This document shows positions 45,801 through 56,335 of a DNA stretch of 64,000 nucleotides, piece by piece (position 1 is the stretch's first letter; the number at the start of each line of letters is the position of its first letter). The stretch spans positions 174,808,574 through 174,872,573 of the forward strand of contig CM019823.1 of NCBI GenBank assembly GCA_009763385.1. The letters are read 5' to 3'. Under the pieces are notes generated by a model that made no database searches, had not been told where the DNA came from, and saw only the letters and a program-made list of their open reading frames with translations. This stretch comes from Coix lacryma-jobi var. lacryma-jobi (lineage: Eukaryota > Streptophyta > Magnoliopsida > Poales > Poaceae). The translations under genes were made by a program, and so were the position numbers.

Positions 45801-48800
45801 AAATTTGGACTCGGTGCTAAAATGGTAAACTTTTTGTGTACGCTATTGAGAAGAAGTTTTCTAAATTGTATGCTGCTGTGAACTATTGTTTTGTATCTTT
45901 TTGATAGATAAGAATGAATGCAAACAGTTAGTTGATTTATGCCTTATCATGAAATGTTGAAATTGTTTTCTTTCTATTGCTTGGGAATGGCTGTCTTTGG
46001 GTTTGGATTGGATAGTGCAAGTGTACAACCAAGCATTACTCATCTTATGCTGTTTGTCATGATACTTCTATTTCATTTCTACATAGCCATGTAAAACTTG
46101 CATCATAACTAATGTAAAATGTTACAATCATAATAGCAACTTGTTTGCAGTTGGCATAATCATCCTTTTCCTTCACTTTGATTATACCTTTTAAGTGATC
46201 TATTATTAGTTCTCTTGTTTGTTGTTTCAAATTTGATGGTATTCTTTTGCTTATTCTATCCCATGTCTAAGAGATACTCATTGTGTTTTGCGGTTTTGCC
46301 TCTGTAAAATACCTTATGAAATAAACATGTGACCTATAGTATTCTCATGGATTTTTATTTTTTTACTGGCTCTAATGTTCTGTTTACATTATAATTGTGG
46401 ATTAGTACAGGCACTTATATGGTCAAAGATGAGCACAGGACTTCCTATTGAAATTAAGTCGTCAATGAAAGGCCAGAAATATACTTCCTTCTGTCGCCTG
46501 GACATAGATATTCATAAGTAAGTACAGCTTACTGGTTCGTGTGTCAGTTCAACACACGTACTGAGTACTGACTTGGTATTGCTATTTGTCTCTATTTATG
46601 TCACTTTGATAACTTCTGCAGTTTACCTTTACCATGACCCATTTTGGTGTATTCCACTTCTCAGAAATATCCCTCATGTCCATTTACATGAGAAAAGAGA
46701 GAATAAAACTCAGTGGCATGGGGCAGAGATTGAAGTTATAATTGAGGGAAATTGGACAACTCATCGTGTGAGTATCACGTTTTGGAATATTTGAAAGAAG
46801 GAATTATGCTGTAAAGCTAATCAAGTGATCTCTTTCATGCAGTCAAAGATCCTCCATTATATGCGTCAGATGGCAGTCATCACACCGTATTCTCAGTTTC
46901 TTTTTAAATTTCTATCTGATGCAGCAGAGTAAGCATTTCGTTTATGGTTATTTATGTTGTGCAAAAGCTGTTGTTTTTTTCATGAATGAATTTGTTTCCT
47001 GCAGCAAAAACTTAACAATAAAGTTTGCACGCCGGACAGACGTTATGCCTCCTGTTCCACTTCAAACAAAGCATCACCCATCTGCGGTCGATTTGTTACT
47101 GATAAAGCGCCTAGTTGCAGAGACTACAAAGCAAAATCTTTTACAGTTTCTACAACACGAGTTCGTCAATATAAGCAAACCACATGCTGAACGTTTAATT
47201 GGTGAGTTGTATGATATGCATTGTGGCTGACCTAGTTATTGTAAACTAAAAAGATAACTAAGTCAATATAGTTTCTATCTGTTTTCAACACATCATGGAC
47301 CACTATAGTCCAAATTTCTAGAATAGAATCTTTTGGCGACCATGAAGTAAACCTTCCTTTGGCAGTTTGATCTTTGTCTTGCTGTTTATGGTTCTGAGTT
47401 TCAGTTGTGTTTCTAATGTTGCTTTTCAAAGTATTCTACTCTCCACTAAAATCATTTAAAAATCCTATTATAACCTGTTTTGGGCTAAAAAAATGTAGTT
47501 GTATGTTATGTACTTTTAAATTACTCTGTATCTAGGCTTTACTATTCTTGATATCAATTCTTTCTTCTATGTACATATTTTTGATTTGCAGGGGAGATGG
47601 GACCTGATTTCAGTCCAAAAATGACAGTTAAGAGCCTTAGTTCACAGCAATTAGTTCGAATACATCAATTATTTAGGCAGGCTAAGTTCGATGATCCCAG
47701 CGGCAATGTATGCATTCCCTTTTCATTGGCTGCTTTAATATGTGCATCTGGTCATCGTGGTATTGAAATCAACCAATTCTATAGTGTCTTAGTCCTGCAG
47801 GTGAATATAATTTACGCCTGGGTATCATGAAAGAGTTGCACCCTGATATGGTTGCAACACATGCAAGCAGGTGTATCATTTTAATCAGAGTGAATTCCAG
47901 AAGGCATTTCAATACTTGCATATTTGAATAAACTAACAGCTTAATGTTGTCCTCGGTTCAGCCCTCAGGTTTTTGAAGGTCACCCATTTATTGTTGAAGC
48001 TGGGATAAGCATTGGCGGAAAAGATGTTAAACAAGTAAGGAAGCAAAGTTTTATTCTGTATGGCAACATTTATGCTTTTATTTATTGTGTTAAAAGAGAT
48101 TGTAGAAACATATATTTTGTTTGTCCTTTGTGGTTCCAGCAATTTTCAACGATAGGCAAATAGCCACCCAAGCAGATCACGAGGAACTCATACACTCATG
48201 AACATAGTGGGTTTGGTGGCTGAGGCAGTCCTGAGCTGCATTTTAGGCTGTGATAGCCTTGTAACCAATGCAGAATATTACTCACCTATATTACTGCTAT
48301 TACTTCATGCTGAAATTAGCTGAAGTTAAGGCTATGAACCTAGACACAGGATTATTCCCAACATTCATTGTGTGATGGTAGTTACTATAAAAATCATGAT
48401 AGTTGATTATTTGATTTGCTGTATTATTTGATGCTAACATTTTTAAATTTCCCAGGGTACTTTCTCTCTCTCTGAGATACTATACTGAATTAAACTCCTA
48501 GAATGGCCTGGCCTGCAAAAAAGGAAAATGTTACTTTCGAACGAATTTATGAATTTGACCACTCTAAAAATTGGAAGAATGAGAACTAGCAAGTTTGGCT
48601 CTCTGTTGAGACCTGGCATATCTGATTTAAACACTAATAGCTGCCTACACGTTTTAAATTAATTGAGTCCTTCCACTTCATTGTTTTGATGGCGAAACTT
48701 TTAAGGAGTAAACATAATTGTTTGTAAGTATTACATTTAACTCCAATGATGGGGAATGTTCTTTCCATCCTTTGCTTTTTAACTGACAAGATATCGCTAC

Positions 48801-50254
48801 ATGATTCTACTCAGATTAAAATTCTTATATTGTTATTTCTGTTTCATTCAGGGTATAAATACTTTTAGGTTTGCAAACAGAATACCGCTTCTTTTTGAAC
48901 AAGGTGCTGATGTCATCACAAGAACTGCCACAAAAAGGATCACGTGAGTCTTTTTTTTATCTTGGTCAGTTTAGCATTAGAATCAGATTTTCTACCTCTT
49001 CTATACCTTTTCCCATCCTGTTTTTTAGCTGGAGCAGCTACAAAATTAATCAACATCAAGATAAGATTGGTGTCTTTGTGAGCATTGTAAGTACAAAGAT
49101 ACCTTTCAAAGGAACTGGAAAGGAGTACATTGGGGATGACATAACTGAAATATCGTCTGCTGTTATGGTACAATGCAACTTCCCTTATTAACTGTGTCTG
49201 TAAGGCCACTTAGTAATCATCCTCTTGCACCTTCAGTCAGCCCTGAAGCAGTGCTGTCTTCAACTGAAGTCTAAGATTGTGAAGAAACTTCAGGCTCGTG
49301 AGCGGCAGGACAGGAAAAGGAACCTGAACAGGTAGTTTCTACTTTGGGGGTCAGAGTGTTGTTATAATTGGCATTATGACAACTCCTGTTTTTGAATTTG
49401 TTACTGAACCACACACATTACATAATATACTTGTTGAATACTGATATTGGTTGATATATAGTGTCACTACTGGGATTCAGGCTGACAATGTGAACTCCTG
49501 GGACTTAAACTGGCCTTACCTAATCCTTACCAGTATTTGTAGAAAAAGCTACATTCTGTGATATTTAATTTATATGAACAAAATGACTCAAATGCTGCTT
49601 CACATTGACACAAAATTGTCCCAAATTGTATTCATTTTATCTTATTTTACTATTTATATTTGCAGATATATTCCTGATGTTGCAAGAGCGATTATGGAAA
49701 CTCTGGTAGAAATTGCAGATGAATCTCCCCCAAAACGGCCACGCTATGATAAGGAAGAGGAGGAACTCCTTGAGAAGATAAATTCTCAGGAGGTGACAGA
49801 GATGACACTTAGAGACTGCTTGACTCAGCATGTTGAACAAGTAAGAAAAACACATATATAAACAGAATAAAGATAAATCTGTGAGTCCGACACATTTTCT
49901 TGTTGCTCTGTTTCAAGATGTGTCTGCATTACTTTACACAAGCAAAATGATATATTGAATAAATTTGTTTCCCATGTGGAAAATAGTCACGTCATATTGG
50001 TTATTTCTTTTTTCCCATTGCAAAGGTGCATGATGTCAGGAGTGCCGATAAATTAAGCCATCAAATGTTTGATTTCAATCATATATCTATTTTTTTAATT
50101 ACGCCAGGTTGACTATGAAATGGCGCTGGACTACGCCATGCAGAGAGGAGTAAGCGAGGAGCCCCGAGAAGCAATATATTTGAACTCACTTGAAGGATCC
50201 TACAAGTTTGTCGACTTAGAAAGTCCAGTCTTCGTATTCAAATTTGTTCCTTGA
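42809..50254 (+). CDS. TOP6B: DNA topoisomerase VI subunit B (19 coding exons)
   Basis: Exons: 42809-42950, 43051-43103, 44924-45021, 45114-45219, 45357-45491, 45584-45635, 45760-45824, 46411-46517, 46665-46767, 46843-46928, 47005-47201, 47592-47707, 47785-47870, 47962-48034, 48852-48943, 49029-49167, 49237-49331, 49666-49840, 50108-50254. All introns are GT-AG and all phases fit, giving 2067 nt and 688 residues. The N-terminal 45 residues are Lys/Ala-rich, suiting nuclear entry. The GHKL ATPase fold follows: N-box ELVENALDSAE (exon 3), DNGRGMP (exon 6) and GKFGLGAKM (exon 7). Then come the helix-two-turns-helix region, the transducer domain (WSSYKINQHQDKIGVF) and a C-terminal tail ending FKFVP. 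TOP6B pairs with a TOP6A/SPO11-like subunit to pass one DNA duplex through another using ATP; in plants it is needed for endoreduplication. No stop or frameshift is seen. The length is close to the roughly 670 residues of Arabidopsis TOP6B. Confidence 0.96.
43104..44923 (+). other. TOP6B intron 2 (1.8 kb)
   Basis: This is the longest intron of the gene, AT-rich, with no coding frame. At 44631-44675 it holds GCCTCTTTATTATTATTTA and a GGTATAGATATAGATATA stretch whose reverse complement recurs at about 63375-63410, hinting at a shared mobile-element end. A GGGCCTGTTCACT motif near 43304 resembles MITE starts, but no matching end was found. Confidence 0.6.
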
Positions 50255-50585
50255 GAGGGAAACTTACACGTCTACCGTCCTTAGACAGCCCATCTATACC
50301 AAATTCCCATGGTTTTTAGGATGAACCATGAATTGTATTGATATTGTACCTGAACTTAATGCTTAAGTTGTTTTGACTGAGCAGTTCATGTAGCATAGGC
50401 ATTAGTGCATTACAAGTTGCCAAGTAACTTGAACCTAGGATGCCTCTGTATGTTGGATTTATGGAGGAATAATATTGATTACATGTAATTCAAAATAGTG
50501 CATTGGGTTCAAAAGTTCAGCACAGCATTCTTCTAAATTGTTGACTTGAGGTGCTCAGTAGTCAGAACTTGAGAAATTAGTTATA
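50255..50585 (+). other. TOP6B 3' flank and probable 3' UTR
   Basis: About 330 bp of AT-rich sequence follows the stop. It has no coding frame. AATAAT at about 50468 could serve as a poly(A) signal, though plant signals are loose and this is a guess. Confidence 0.45.
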
Positions 50586-50815
50586 GGCCTTGTTTAGTTT
50601 CCCTCCAATTTTGCAAAATTGGCAAGATTCCTCGTCACATCAATCTTTAAATATATACAAGAAAAATTAAATGTAGGTAAAAAAAATAACTAATTGTACT
50701 TTTAGTATGTACATGTCGAGACGAATCTTTGGAGTCTACGTAGTCCATATTTGGACAAAGCTTGTCAAATAACAACGAAAATGCTACAGTAAAAAATTTT
50801 GCAATTAAACAGGGC
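50586..50815. mobile_element. MITE (GGCCTTGTTTAG family), copy 1
   Basis: A 230-bp element starts GGCCTTGTTTAGTTT and ends AATTAAACAGGGC, with inverted termini. ATA flanks it at 50583-50585 and 50816-50818, a 3-bp duplication as in PIF/Harbinger MITEs. Internal words (ATGTCGAGACGAATCTTT, CCATATTTGGACAAAG) are shared with the copy at 51190. Confidence 0.8.
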
Positions 50816-51189
50816 ATAATCCTGAAGGAGAGAAATATAAAAGTTAATGAGGCATATAAAAGTTAATGCGGCTGCTTGCCGTCAAGGTCTTCGTGGTCAA
50901 TAATTTGCTTGACATATTTTGTTCGTCATGTTTCTCTTTTTATTTACCCAATCCTTTTCGTTTGCACTTTTTACCACTATAAAAGAAACAGATTATTCTA
51001 TCCTTTTTTTTTCATTCATGGTCGGAGCACCCGAGGGTGGTGGGTGGGCAGTTTTTTCTTTTTTAAAAAACATCATATTTTTCTTTGCTTTAAGTGTATT
51101 ATTTTATGCCGAGCCATTTGCATGAAAAATCACTTGATCCAACATTTTTTTTTTGCAAAACCCCTACGAGCATCTTTGAAAAGTTATGC

Positions 51190-51444
51190 GGCCTTGTTTA
51201 CATACACTCAAACTATCAACTTTTTTTCACTCTCTCTCCATCAAATCACCGTCACATCAATGTTTGGACGCATGCATGGAGCATTAAATATTAATAAAAT
51301 AAATAACTAATTGTACTTTTAGTATATACATGTCGAGACAAATCTTTTGAGTCTACATAGTCCATATTTGGACAAAGTTTGTCAAATAACAACGAAAGTG
51401 CAACAATTGACAAAAAATCTCATCCTACACATCTAAACAAGGCC
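51190..51444. mobile_element. MITE (GGCCTTGTTTAG family), copy 2
   Basis: A 255-bp relative of copy 1, from GGCCTTGTTTACA to TCTAAACAAGGCC. The 3' half matches copy 1 closely (ATGTCGAGACAAATCTTT, CCATATTTGGACAAAG). The 5' half differs, so it is another subfamily or a recombinant. The 375 bp between the copies (50816-51189) is AT-rich with no gene seen. Confidence 0.75.
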
Positions 51445-51953
51445 CCTTGCATTGCATGGATTCCGCGGCGTGCTCCGAGCCTCCGATTCGGTGCCGCTGT
51501 TGGTGCGGCCGGCGGCGGCGTGAACCGAAATAAAGATGACAACGGGTTGCGGATACATGGGTGTATGTCGAGTCTCTGTGTGATGAGTGATTGTCAACGG
51601 AGATGATGCGCATGTTCTTTGGCTTGTGTTGTGCAGGTGTCGAGCACGGAGACAGTGATCGATGGCGGGTGAAGGTCAAGTTGCGACGTGCCGTGCCGAC
51701 GGACCGGGCGCGATGAAGGATGGGCGTGCCGTGCGGCGGACGTGCCATGCCGATGTATCGGACGGTGAAGGGCGGACGTGGACTTAGACTGATGGACTGG
51801 AGGCCGGAGGATCAGCTGTGGTTGCTGGCAGCCTGCGACAGCGACAAGCGGAGAAGTGCGATCATGTCGGTGGAAGGGGTGCACAGGCGGTGCATCCCCT
51901 CTACGACGCCGGTTTGTTGGTAGAGCCCGGGAAAAACCAACGGTGGACGGTTT

Positions 51954-52207
51954 CCAGGTTTGGGCCTCAAAACCTGGGTGCTGGGTTTCCAGGTTGAGCC
52001 ACAAAACCTGGGCGTGACGGTTTCCAGGTTGAGCCTCAAAACCTGGGCGTGGGCCGGTTTCCGAGTTTGGGCCTCAAAACTCGGGCGCTGCGGGTTTCCG
52101 AGTTTGGGCCACAAAACTCGGGCTGGAGGCTGGTTTCCCGGTTTGGGCCTCAAAACCGGGGGCTGATGGAAAAGGCTGGTTTCCCGGTTTGGGCCAGAAA
52201 ACCGGGG
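51954..52207. repeat. Array of seven hairpins with covarying stems (5' LTR)
   Basis: Seven inverted repeats at 33-40 bp spacing share a loop like GGGCCTC or GAGCCAC and differ in the stem. Stems are CCAGGTT/AACCTGG in the first three, CCGAGTTT/AAACTCGG in the next two, and CCCGGTTT/AAACCGGG in the last two. Both arms of a stem change together. The same array is present in the 3' LTR (61621-61874) and, inverted, in the solo LTR (14355-14610). Confidence 0.9.
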
Positions 52208-52984
52208 GTGCAGAGTGGTGGCGGCACGTGGCGGCGATCTGAAGGTTGCGTGGAGGCGACGCGGAAGACCGTGCGGGCGTGGCCGTCGGATCTACCTACC
52301 ACCAGCGGGTGGACCAGATTAGCCTTAGGGTTTTCCTGGCCCGCTCTGTAATTAGAGTAGAGAGGGGTAGAGTAGGAAATAGACTTAGGCTAGGTTAGTA
52401 TAAGTAGTCCAAGGGAGACACCCTCCTCCCGATCTCAGTTTTAGCTATTTCAGTTAGTGCCTTCATTTGCTAGGGTTTCCCACTCTCCCATCCCTGCTTT
52501 AGCTAGTTGAGATCCGCAGAGAGACTCCACTCTGTGTACTGTTGATTCGAGGAAGTGAGGCCGTATCCTCACCTTGGATCCCATCTCTTGGTGTCAATTC
52601 GCGTTTTGATTTCATGTTCATCATGTTCTTCGCGGATTGCTTTGTGCCTTGAGTTTTCCCGTCGCTTGATCTTTGTGCTCGGTTCATCTTTTGCGATTCC
52701 GTTTGAACTGAGTTGTTCTAGATCGTGAGGCACTTCTTTCCACCGAAAGAAATCATCTCTAACCTCACGGTCTAGGAGATCGATCAAGTTTTAGTTTCGG
52801 GTCTCTTTTTCTTCCTTCCCCCGAATTCCTTCGATTCACCGATTTGGAGTTAGGTTCGAGCCATGATCTCTTAGAGATAGCTCACTAACCTCCTTGTGAC
52901 TCCTCAGATCGAATCCCAAGCCTAGAGCACTTGATTCGGAGGAGATCGGGTTGAATCGCCGGAGTTTCAGTGCAGTTTCGGGGT

Positions 52985-53261
52985 GACCGGACGCCGGTCA
53001 CGACTTGACCGGACGCGTCCGGTCGTTGAAGGTTGAAGCGTATTCTGGTTTTTGCTCTGACCGGACGCAGGAGTTTAGTGGTGACCGGACTCGCCCATAG
53101 TCCTGTTCACTACTCGAACGTGCTTGTGACCGGACGCACGGGGATCGACCGGACGCTCGCAGTCACTGCGTCCGGTCAGTTCCAGAGAGGTCCAAAACCG
53201 GTTTTTGGCTGACCGGACGCGTCCGGTCCCAGCTGACCGGACGCAGGCAGAGTCCGGTCGA
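52985..53261. repeat. CCGGAC palindrome cluster (5' LTR)
   Basis: About eight half-sites GACCGGACGC or GCGTCCGGTC occur in 280 bp, including full palindromes CCGGACGCGTCCGG at about 53009 and 53214. The copies in the other LTRs are at about 62652-62928 and 13305-13585. Palindromes of this type are a described conserved feature of Sirevirus LTRs, best known from maize. Confidence 0.85.
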
Positions 53262-53533
53262 TCCAGTTTCGCGCCGTTTCGTTCGCGGTTCGTTCGTTCT
53301 TGATTGGACTCGAGTTTCGTCTTTTGCGTTGGCCTTCTAGAGTTGTCTAGTGTCCCGCTGTGCTTCGTGGAAGCATCCACCCTACATCTAGGGTCGTGGA
53401 CATTAGCAAGCTCTAGGGTTCGCTTTTGGGGTTGAGTTTGGGACAGTGGCATCTAGTTTCCGAAAGGAAATTTTGAAGCTCCCATTCACCCCCCCCCTCT
53501 GGTCGCTTTCGGGTAGCTTCTCGGTCCTTCAAT

Positions 53534-53548
53534 TGGTATCGGAGCGGG
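53534..53548 (+). other. Sirevirus primer-binding site
   Basis: TGGTATCGGAGCGGG starts two bases after the 5' LTR end and matches the initiator-Met type. Its first 12 bases are identical to the site of the long-LTR gypsy element at 1868-1879. Confidence 0.85.
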
Positions 53549-53594
53549 TTAAGGATCTTCCACCTTAGCCGGTTCCAGATCCACCGAAGGCGAC

Positions 53595-56330
53595 ATGGAT
53601 CGCGGCGTGGGCAAACCGCCGTTTTTCGATGGGACGAACTATGCGTATTGGAAGATACGTATGTCGGCCTATTTGCAGAGCTTGGGCGCTTCGATCTGGG
53701 ATATTTGCAACTCCCCTGATTACGTGGTCTTGGCTGCTCGTGTGACTCAACAGCAGATCGATGAGCACGATGCCAATAGCCGAGCCCGTAATGCTCTTTT
53801 CTCTTGTTTGAGCATGGGTGAGTTTGATCGTGTTTCTCACCTCGCTACGGCTCGGGAGATCTGGGACACTCTCATGTGTTTTCATGAGGGCACCTCTCAA
53901 GTCAAAACCCGACTCTACGAGTCGTTCAAGCGAGAGTATGAGAACTTTAGACATCAACCTGGCGAGAGCATAGAAAGTTTATTCGCTCGCTTTCAGGTGA
54001 TTGTCAACAGGATGAGGGCTAACAGAGAGCAGTTGCCATTTGACGATCATGAGCGTGCTTTGAAGCTTTTGCACACTCTTGACCGTTCGGTGTGGGACTC
54101 CAAGGTTCAGGCAATCATCGAATCACCGAACTATGAGACCCTCACCTGCGACGAGCTCTTCAGTAAGCTCAAGTCCAGTGAGATTGATGCTATGGCGAGG
54201 GCTTCTTTTGAAAATCCTTCTCGCCCGTCCATGGCTTTGGTTTCCGGCTCTTCCTCTAACCCCTCAGCTGGCTTTGCGCTTTCTTCTCTCTTTTCTGTGA
54301 CAGAGGACCAGCTGGAGTCTTTGGGAGATGACGAGTTGGCTTTGCTCGCCAACCGGTTCTCGCGGTTCCACAACAACCGCATGAACCGTCGTCGAGGAGG
54401 ACGCACGAGATGCTACGAGTGCGGCGACCCCGACCACTTCATCGCCGACTGCCCCAAGAAGAAGAACAAGCATCTGGGGAAGGGCGATCACGGCCACAGG
54501 CGCGACTCCAAGTACAAGGAGAAGCACGTTCCCCCAAGGCACAAGAAGCGGGGCGGCTTCGACAAAGAGTACATCAAGAAGAAGTACTTGGAGAAGCAGC
54601 AAGCTGAGCAGCGCGCGTTCTTCGCCACGCTCAGCGACGTCGACGGCTCGGATGACGACTCCGCCAGCTCGAGCGATGACGAGTCCGAGAAGAAGAAGAG
54701 GATCGAGGACAAGCTGAACGGCCTCTGCTTCTTCGCCGACGACGACGGCTTCTGCACTATGGCGCTGGGCGATGAGGTCGACGGGGAGCCGGAGCGTACC
54801 CCTCGGAACGACGACGACGACGACACCTCCCAGGTATCTCTCACCTACGACGAGCTTTCCTCCAAGGTTGAGAAGTTGACTGCTGCCCTCCTTAGCCAAG
54901 ATAAGTTGCTTAGGCGTGCCGCTAGAGAGCGCAAGGAATTTAGGCAGAAGTGGGAGGACACGGTGAAGGAGCTTGAGTTCGCTCGGTCCACCGTGGTAGT
55001 GTCGGAGGAGGCGGAGTGCGAGTCGTGCACCGCGCACATGACTGACCTTCTCACTCTGAGAGGTAAGTATGCTGCGTTGGTTGGAGAGGTGGATGAGCTC
55101 CGTGCTAGGCCGCAGCTGTTGGGTGCGTGCAAGACTTGTCCTGTCTTGCAATCTGAATTGGCAGAGAAAAATGCCAAGCTTGAGTCTTTAGAGAAGGCCA
55201 GCTCAGATAGCACGTGTGTCTCGAGGTGTGCTTTGTGTGAGGGCCTGGAGATGGAGATTGCCAATGTGAAGCATGGCAAGATGCAAACCGAGGAAGAAAA
55301 CACATACCTTCGGTCCATCTTGTCATGGGTCTCCAGTAGTGAGCCGCAGCTCGGGATGATGATCTCCCAATTCAGGCGAGCTGTTGGTGCCCCTAGTGTA
55401 GGTTTTGCTCAGAGTGTTGATCTCTCAGGTTTTGGGAAGATTGGAGAGTCTAGTGGTCTGAACCCATGTGAGAAGCCCAATTCCACCACTACTCCCAAAC
55501 TTGCCAAGCTTCCACTCAAAGAGCCAGCCAAGCCTATCACCCAAGATGGTGTGGTTGAGGAACCCCCGAGAGCTCCTCCCAAGAACCCAGTTTGGGCACC
55601 CAAGCCGAACCACCTCAGAAACAAGCTTGATGCTATGCCACCCATTCGTGAGGAGTTGCCACCAAAGGGCAAAGGCAAAGTGAGCCACACCCACAGCCCT
55701 GGTCACCAACAACCCCCTGTGCGTGCGGTGAGGTACCAGTGTGATTTTTGTGGGAGAGATGGTCACTTGAGCGAGTTCTGCTTTAGGCGCAAGAGAGAGG
55801 CGCGCAGGGCTCGGGAGATGGAGAACACGGACATGTACCATCCGGCTCATGGTGGACATGTACCGAAGGCCCAGGGGAGAGCTGCTAGGTCCGGACGTCA
55901 GGGTCCCAGGCCTAGGCAGGAGATGAGAGCCCCGAGGAGGGAGACTAGGCCTAGAGGTCCAGCACCTCAGTTTGTTAGGCCTAGGCAGGAGAGAGCTCCG
56001 AGGAGAGACGCTAGAGCAGTTGAGCCCCAGGCTCCTAGGCGTAAACCTCGTAGAGAGCGTGCCCGACGGGGTCCTGCTTTTGCAGGTAACGGACCCCGTG
56101 GCGGAGGCTTTGTTGAGCGCTTTCCCCCACCGCAGTTTGGGTATCGCGGTGAGCGCTTCTTCCCCAGCGGACCACGTTTTTCTCAGCGTGGTGATCGCTT
56201 CCCTCGTAGACGTGCTAGGAATGGTTTTTCTGCTAACCGTTCTTTTGAGCAGCCGGCCCAACACTGGTATTACCCTTATTTCACTAACCCCAGTGTTGGA
56301 CCGTATGCTCACCCTATGTCTTTCTATTGA
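53595..56330 (+). CDS. Sirevirus Gag
   Basis: An intact 911-codon frame from ATG 53595. Residues 1-40 (GKPPFFDGTNYAYWKIRM) and about 60-200 are the copia Gag core (UBN2 type). A CCHC knuckle, CYECGDPDHFIADC, starts at residue 273, followed by Lys/Arg-rich and Asp/Ser-rich stretches. Residues about 415-500 form a Lys/Glu-rich coiled coil. A second knuckle, CDFCGRDGHLSEFC, starts at residue 716. The tail (about 755-850) is rich in PRR and PRQE repeats. Gag forms the virus-like particle; Sirevirus Gag proteins are reported to bind LC8-like dynein light chains through the long C-terminal part. The stop TGA is at 56328-56330. The pol frame starts just after and is in a different register. Confidence 0.93.
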   Translation: MDRGVGKPPFFDGTNYAYWKIRMSAYLQSLGASIWDICNSPDYVVLAARVTQQQIDEHDANSRARNALFSCLSMGEFDRVSHLATAREIWDTLMCFHEGTSQVKTRLYESFKREYENFRHQPGESIESLFARFQVIVNRMRANREQLPFDDHERALKLLHTLDRSVWDSKVQAIIESPNYETLTCDELFSKLKSSEIDAMARASFENPSRPSMALVSGSSSNPSAGFALSSLFSVTEDQLESLGDDELALLANRFSRFHNNRMNRRRGGRTRCYECGDPDHFIADCPKKKNKHLGKGDHGHRRDSKYKEKHVPPRHKKRGGFDKEYIKKKYLEKQQAEQRAFFATLSDVDGSDDDSASSSDDESEKKKRIEDKLNGLCFFADDDGFCTMALGDEVDGEPERTPRNDDDDDTSQVSLTYDELSSKVEKLTAALLSQDKLLRRAARERKEFRQKWEDTVKELEFARSTVVVSEEAECESCTAHMTDLLTLRGKYAALVGEVDELRARPQLLGACKTCPVLQSELAEKNAKLESLEKASSDSTCVSRCALCEGLEMEIANVKHGKMQTEEENTYLRSILSWVSSSEPQLGMMISQFRRAVGAPSVGFAQSVDLSGFGKIGESSGLNPCEKPNSTTTPKLAKLPLKEPAKPITQDGVVEEPPRAPPKNPVWAPKPNHLRNKLDAMPPIREELPPKGKGKVSHTHSPGHQQPPVRAVRYQCDFCGRDGHLSEFCFRRKREARRAREMENTDMYHPAHGGHVPKAQGRAARSGRQGPRPRQEMRAPRRETRPRGPAPQFVRPRQERAPRRDARAVEPQAPRRKPRRERARRGPAFAGNGPRGGGFVERFPPPQFGYRGERFFPSGPRFSQRGDRFPRRRARNGFSANRSFEQPAQHWYYPYFTNPSVGPYAHPMSFY

Positions 56331-56335
56331 TGTAG

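Larger units (their letters stand above)
51548..53531 (+). repeat. Sirevirus 5' LTR
   Basis: 1984 bp. It contains a hairpin array (51954-52207) and a TATA-like GTATAAGTAG at about 52393-52402. A cluster of CCGGAC palindromes (52985-53261) lies downstream of that TATA, and a C-run followed by TCTGG sits near the 3' end (53487-53500). The hairpins therefore lie in U3, and the CCGGAC palindromes in the transcribed leader. Confidence 0.93.
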
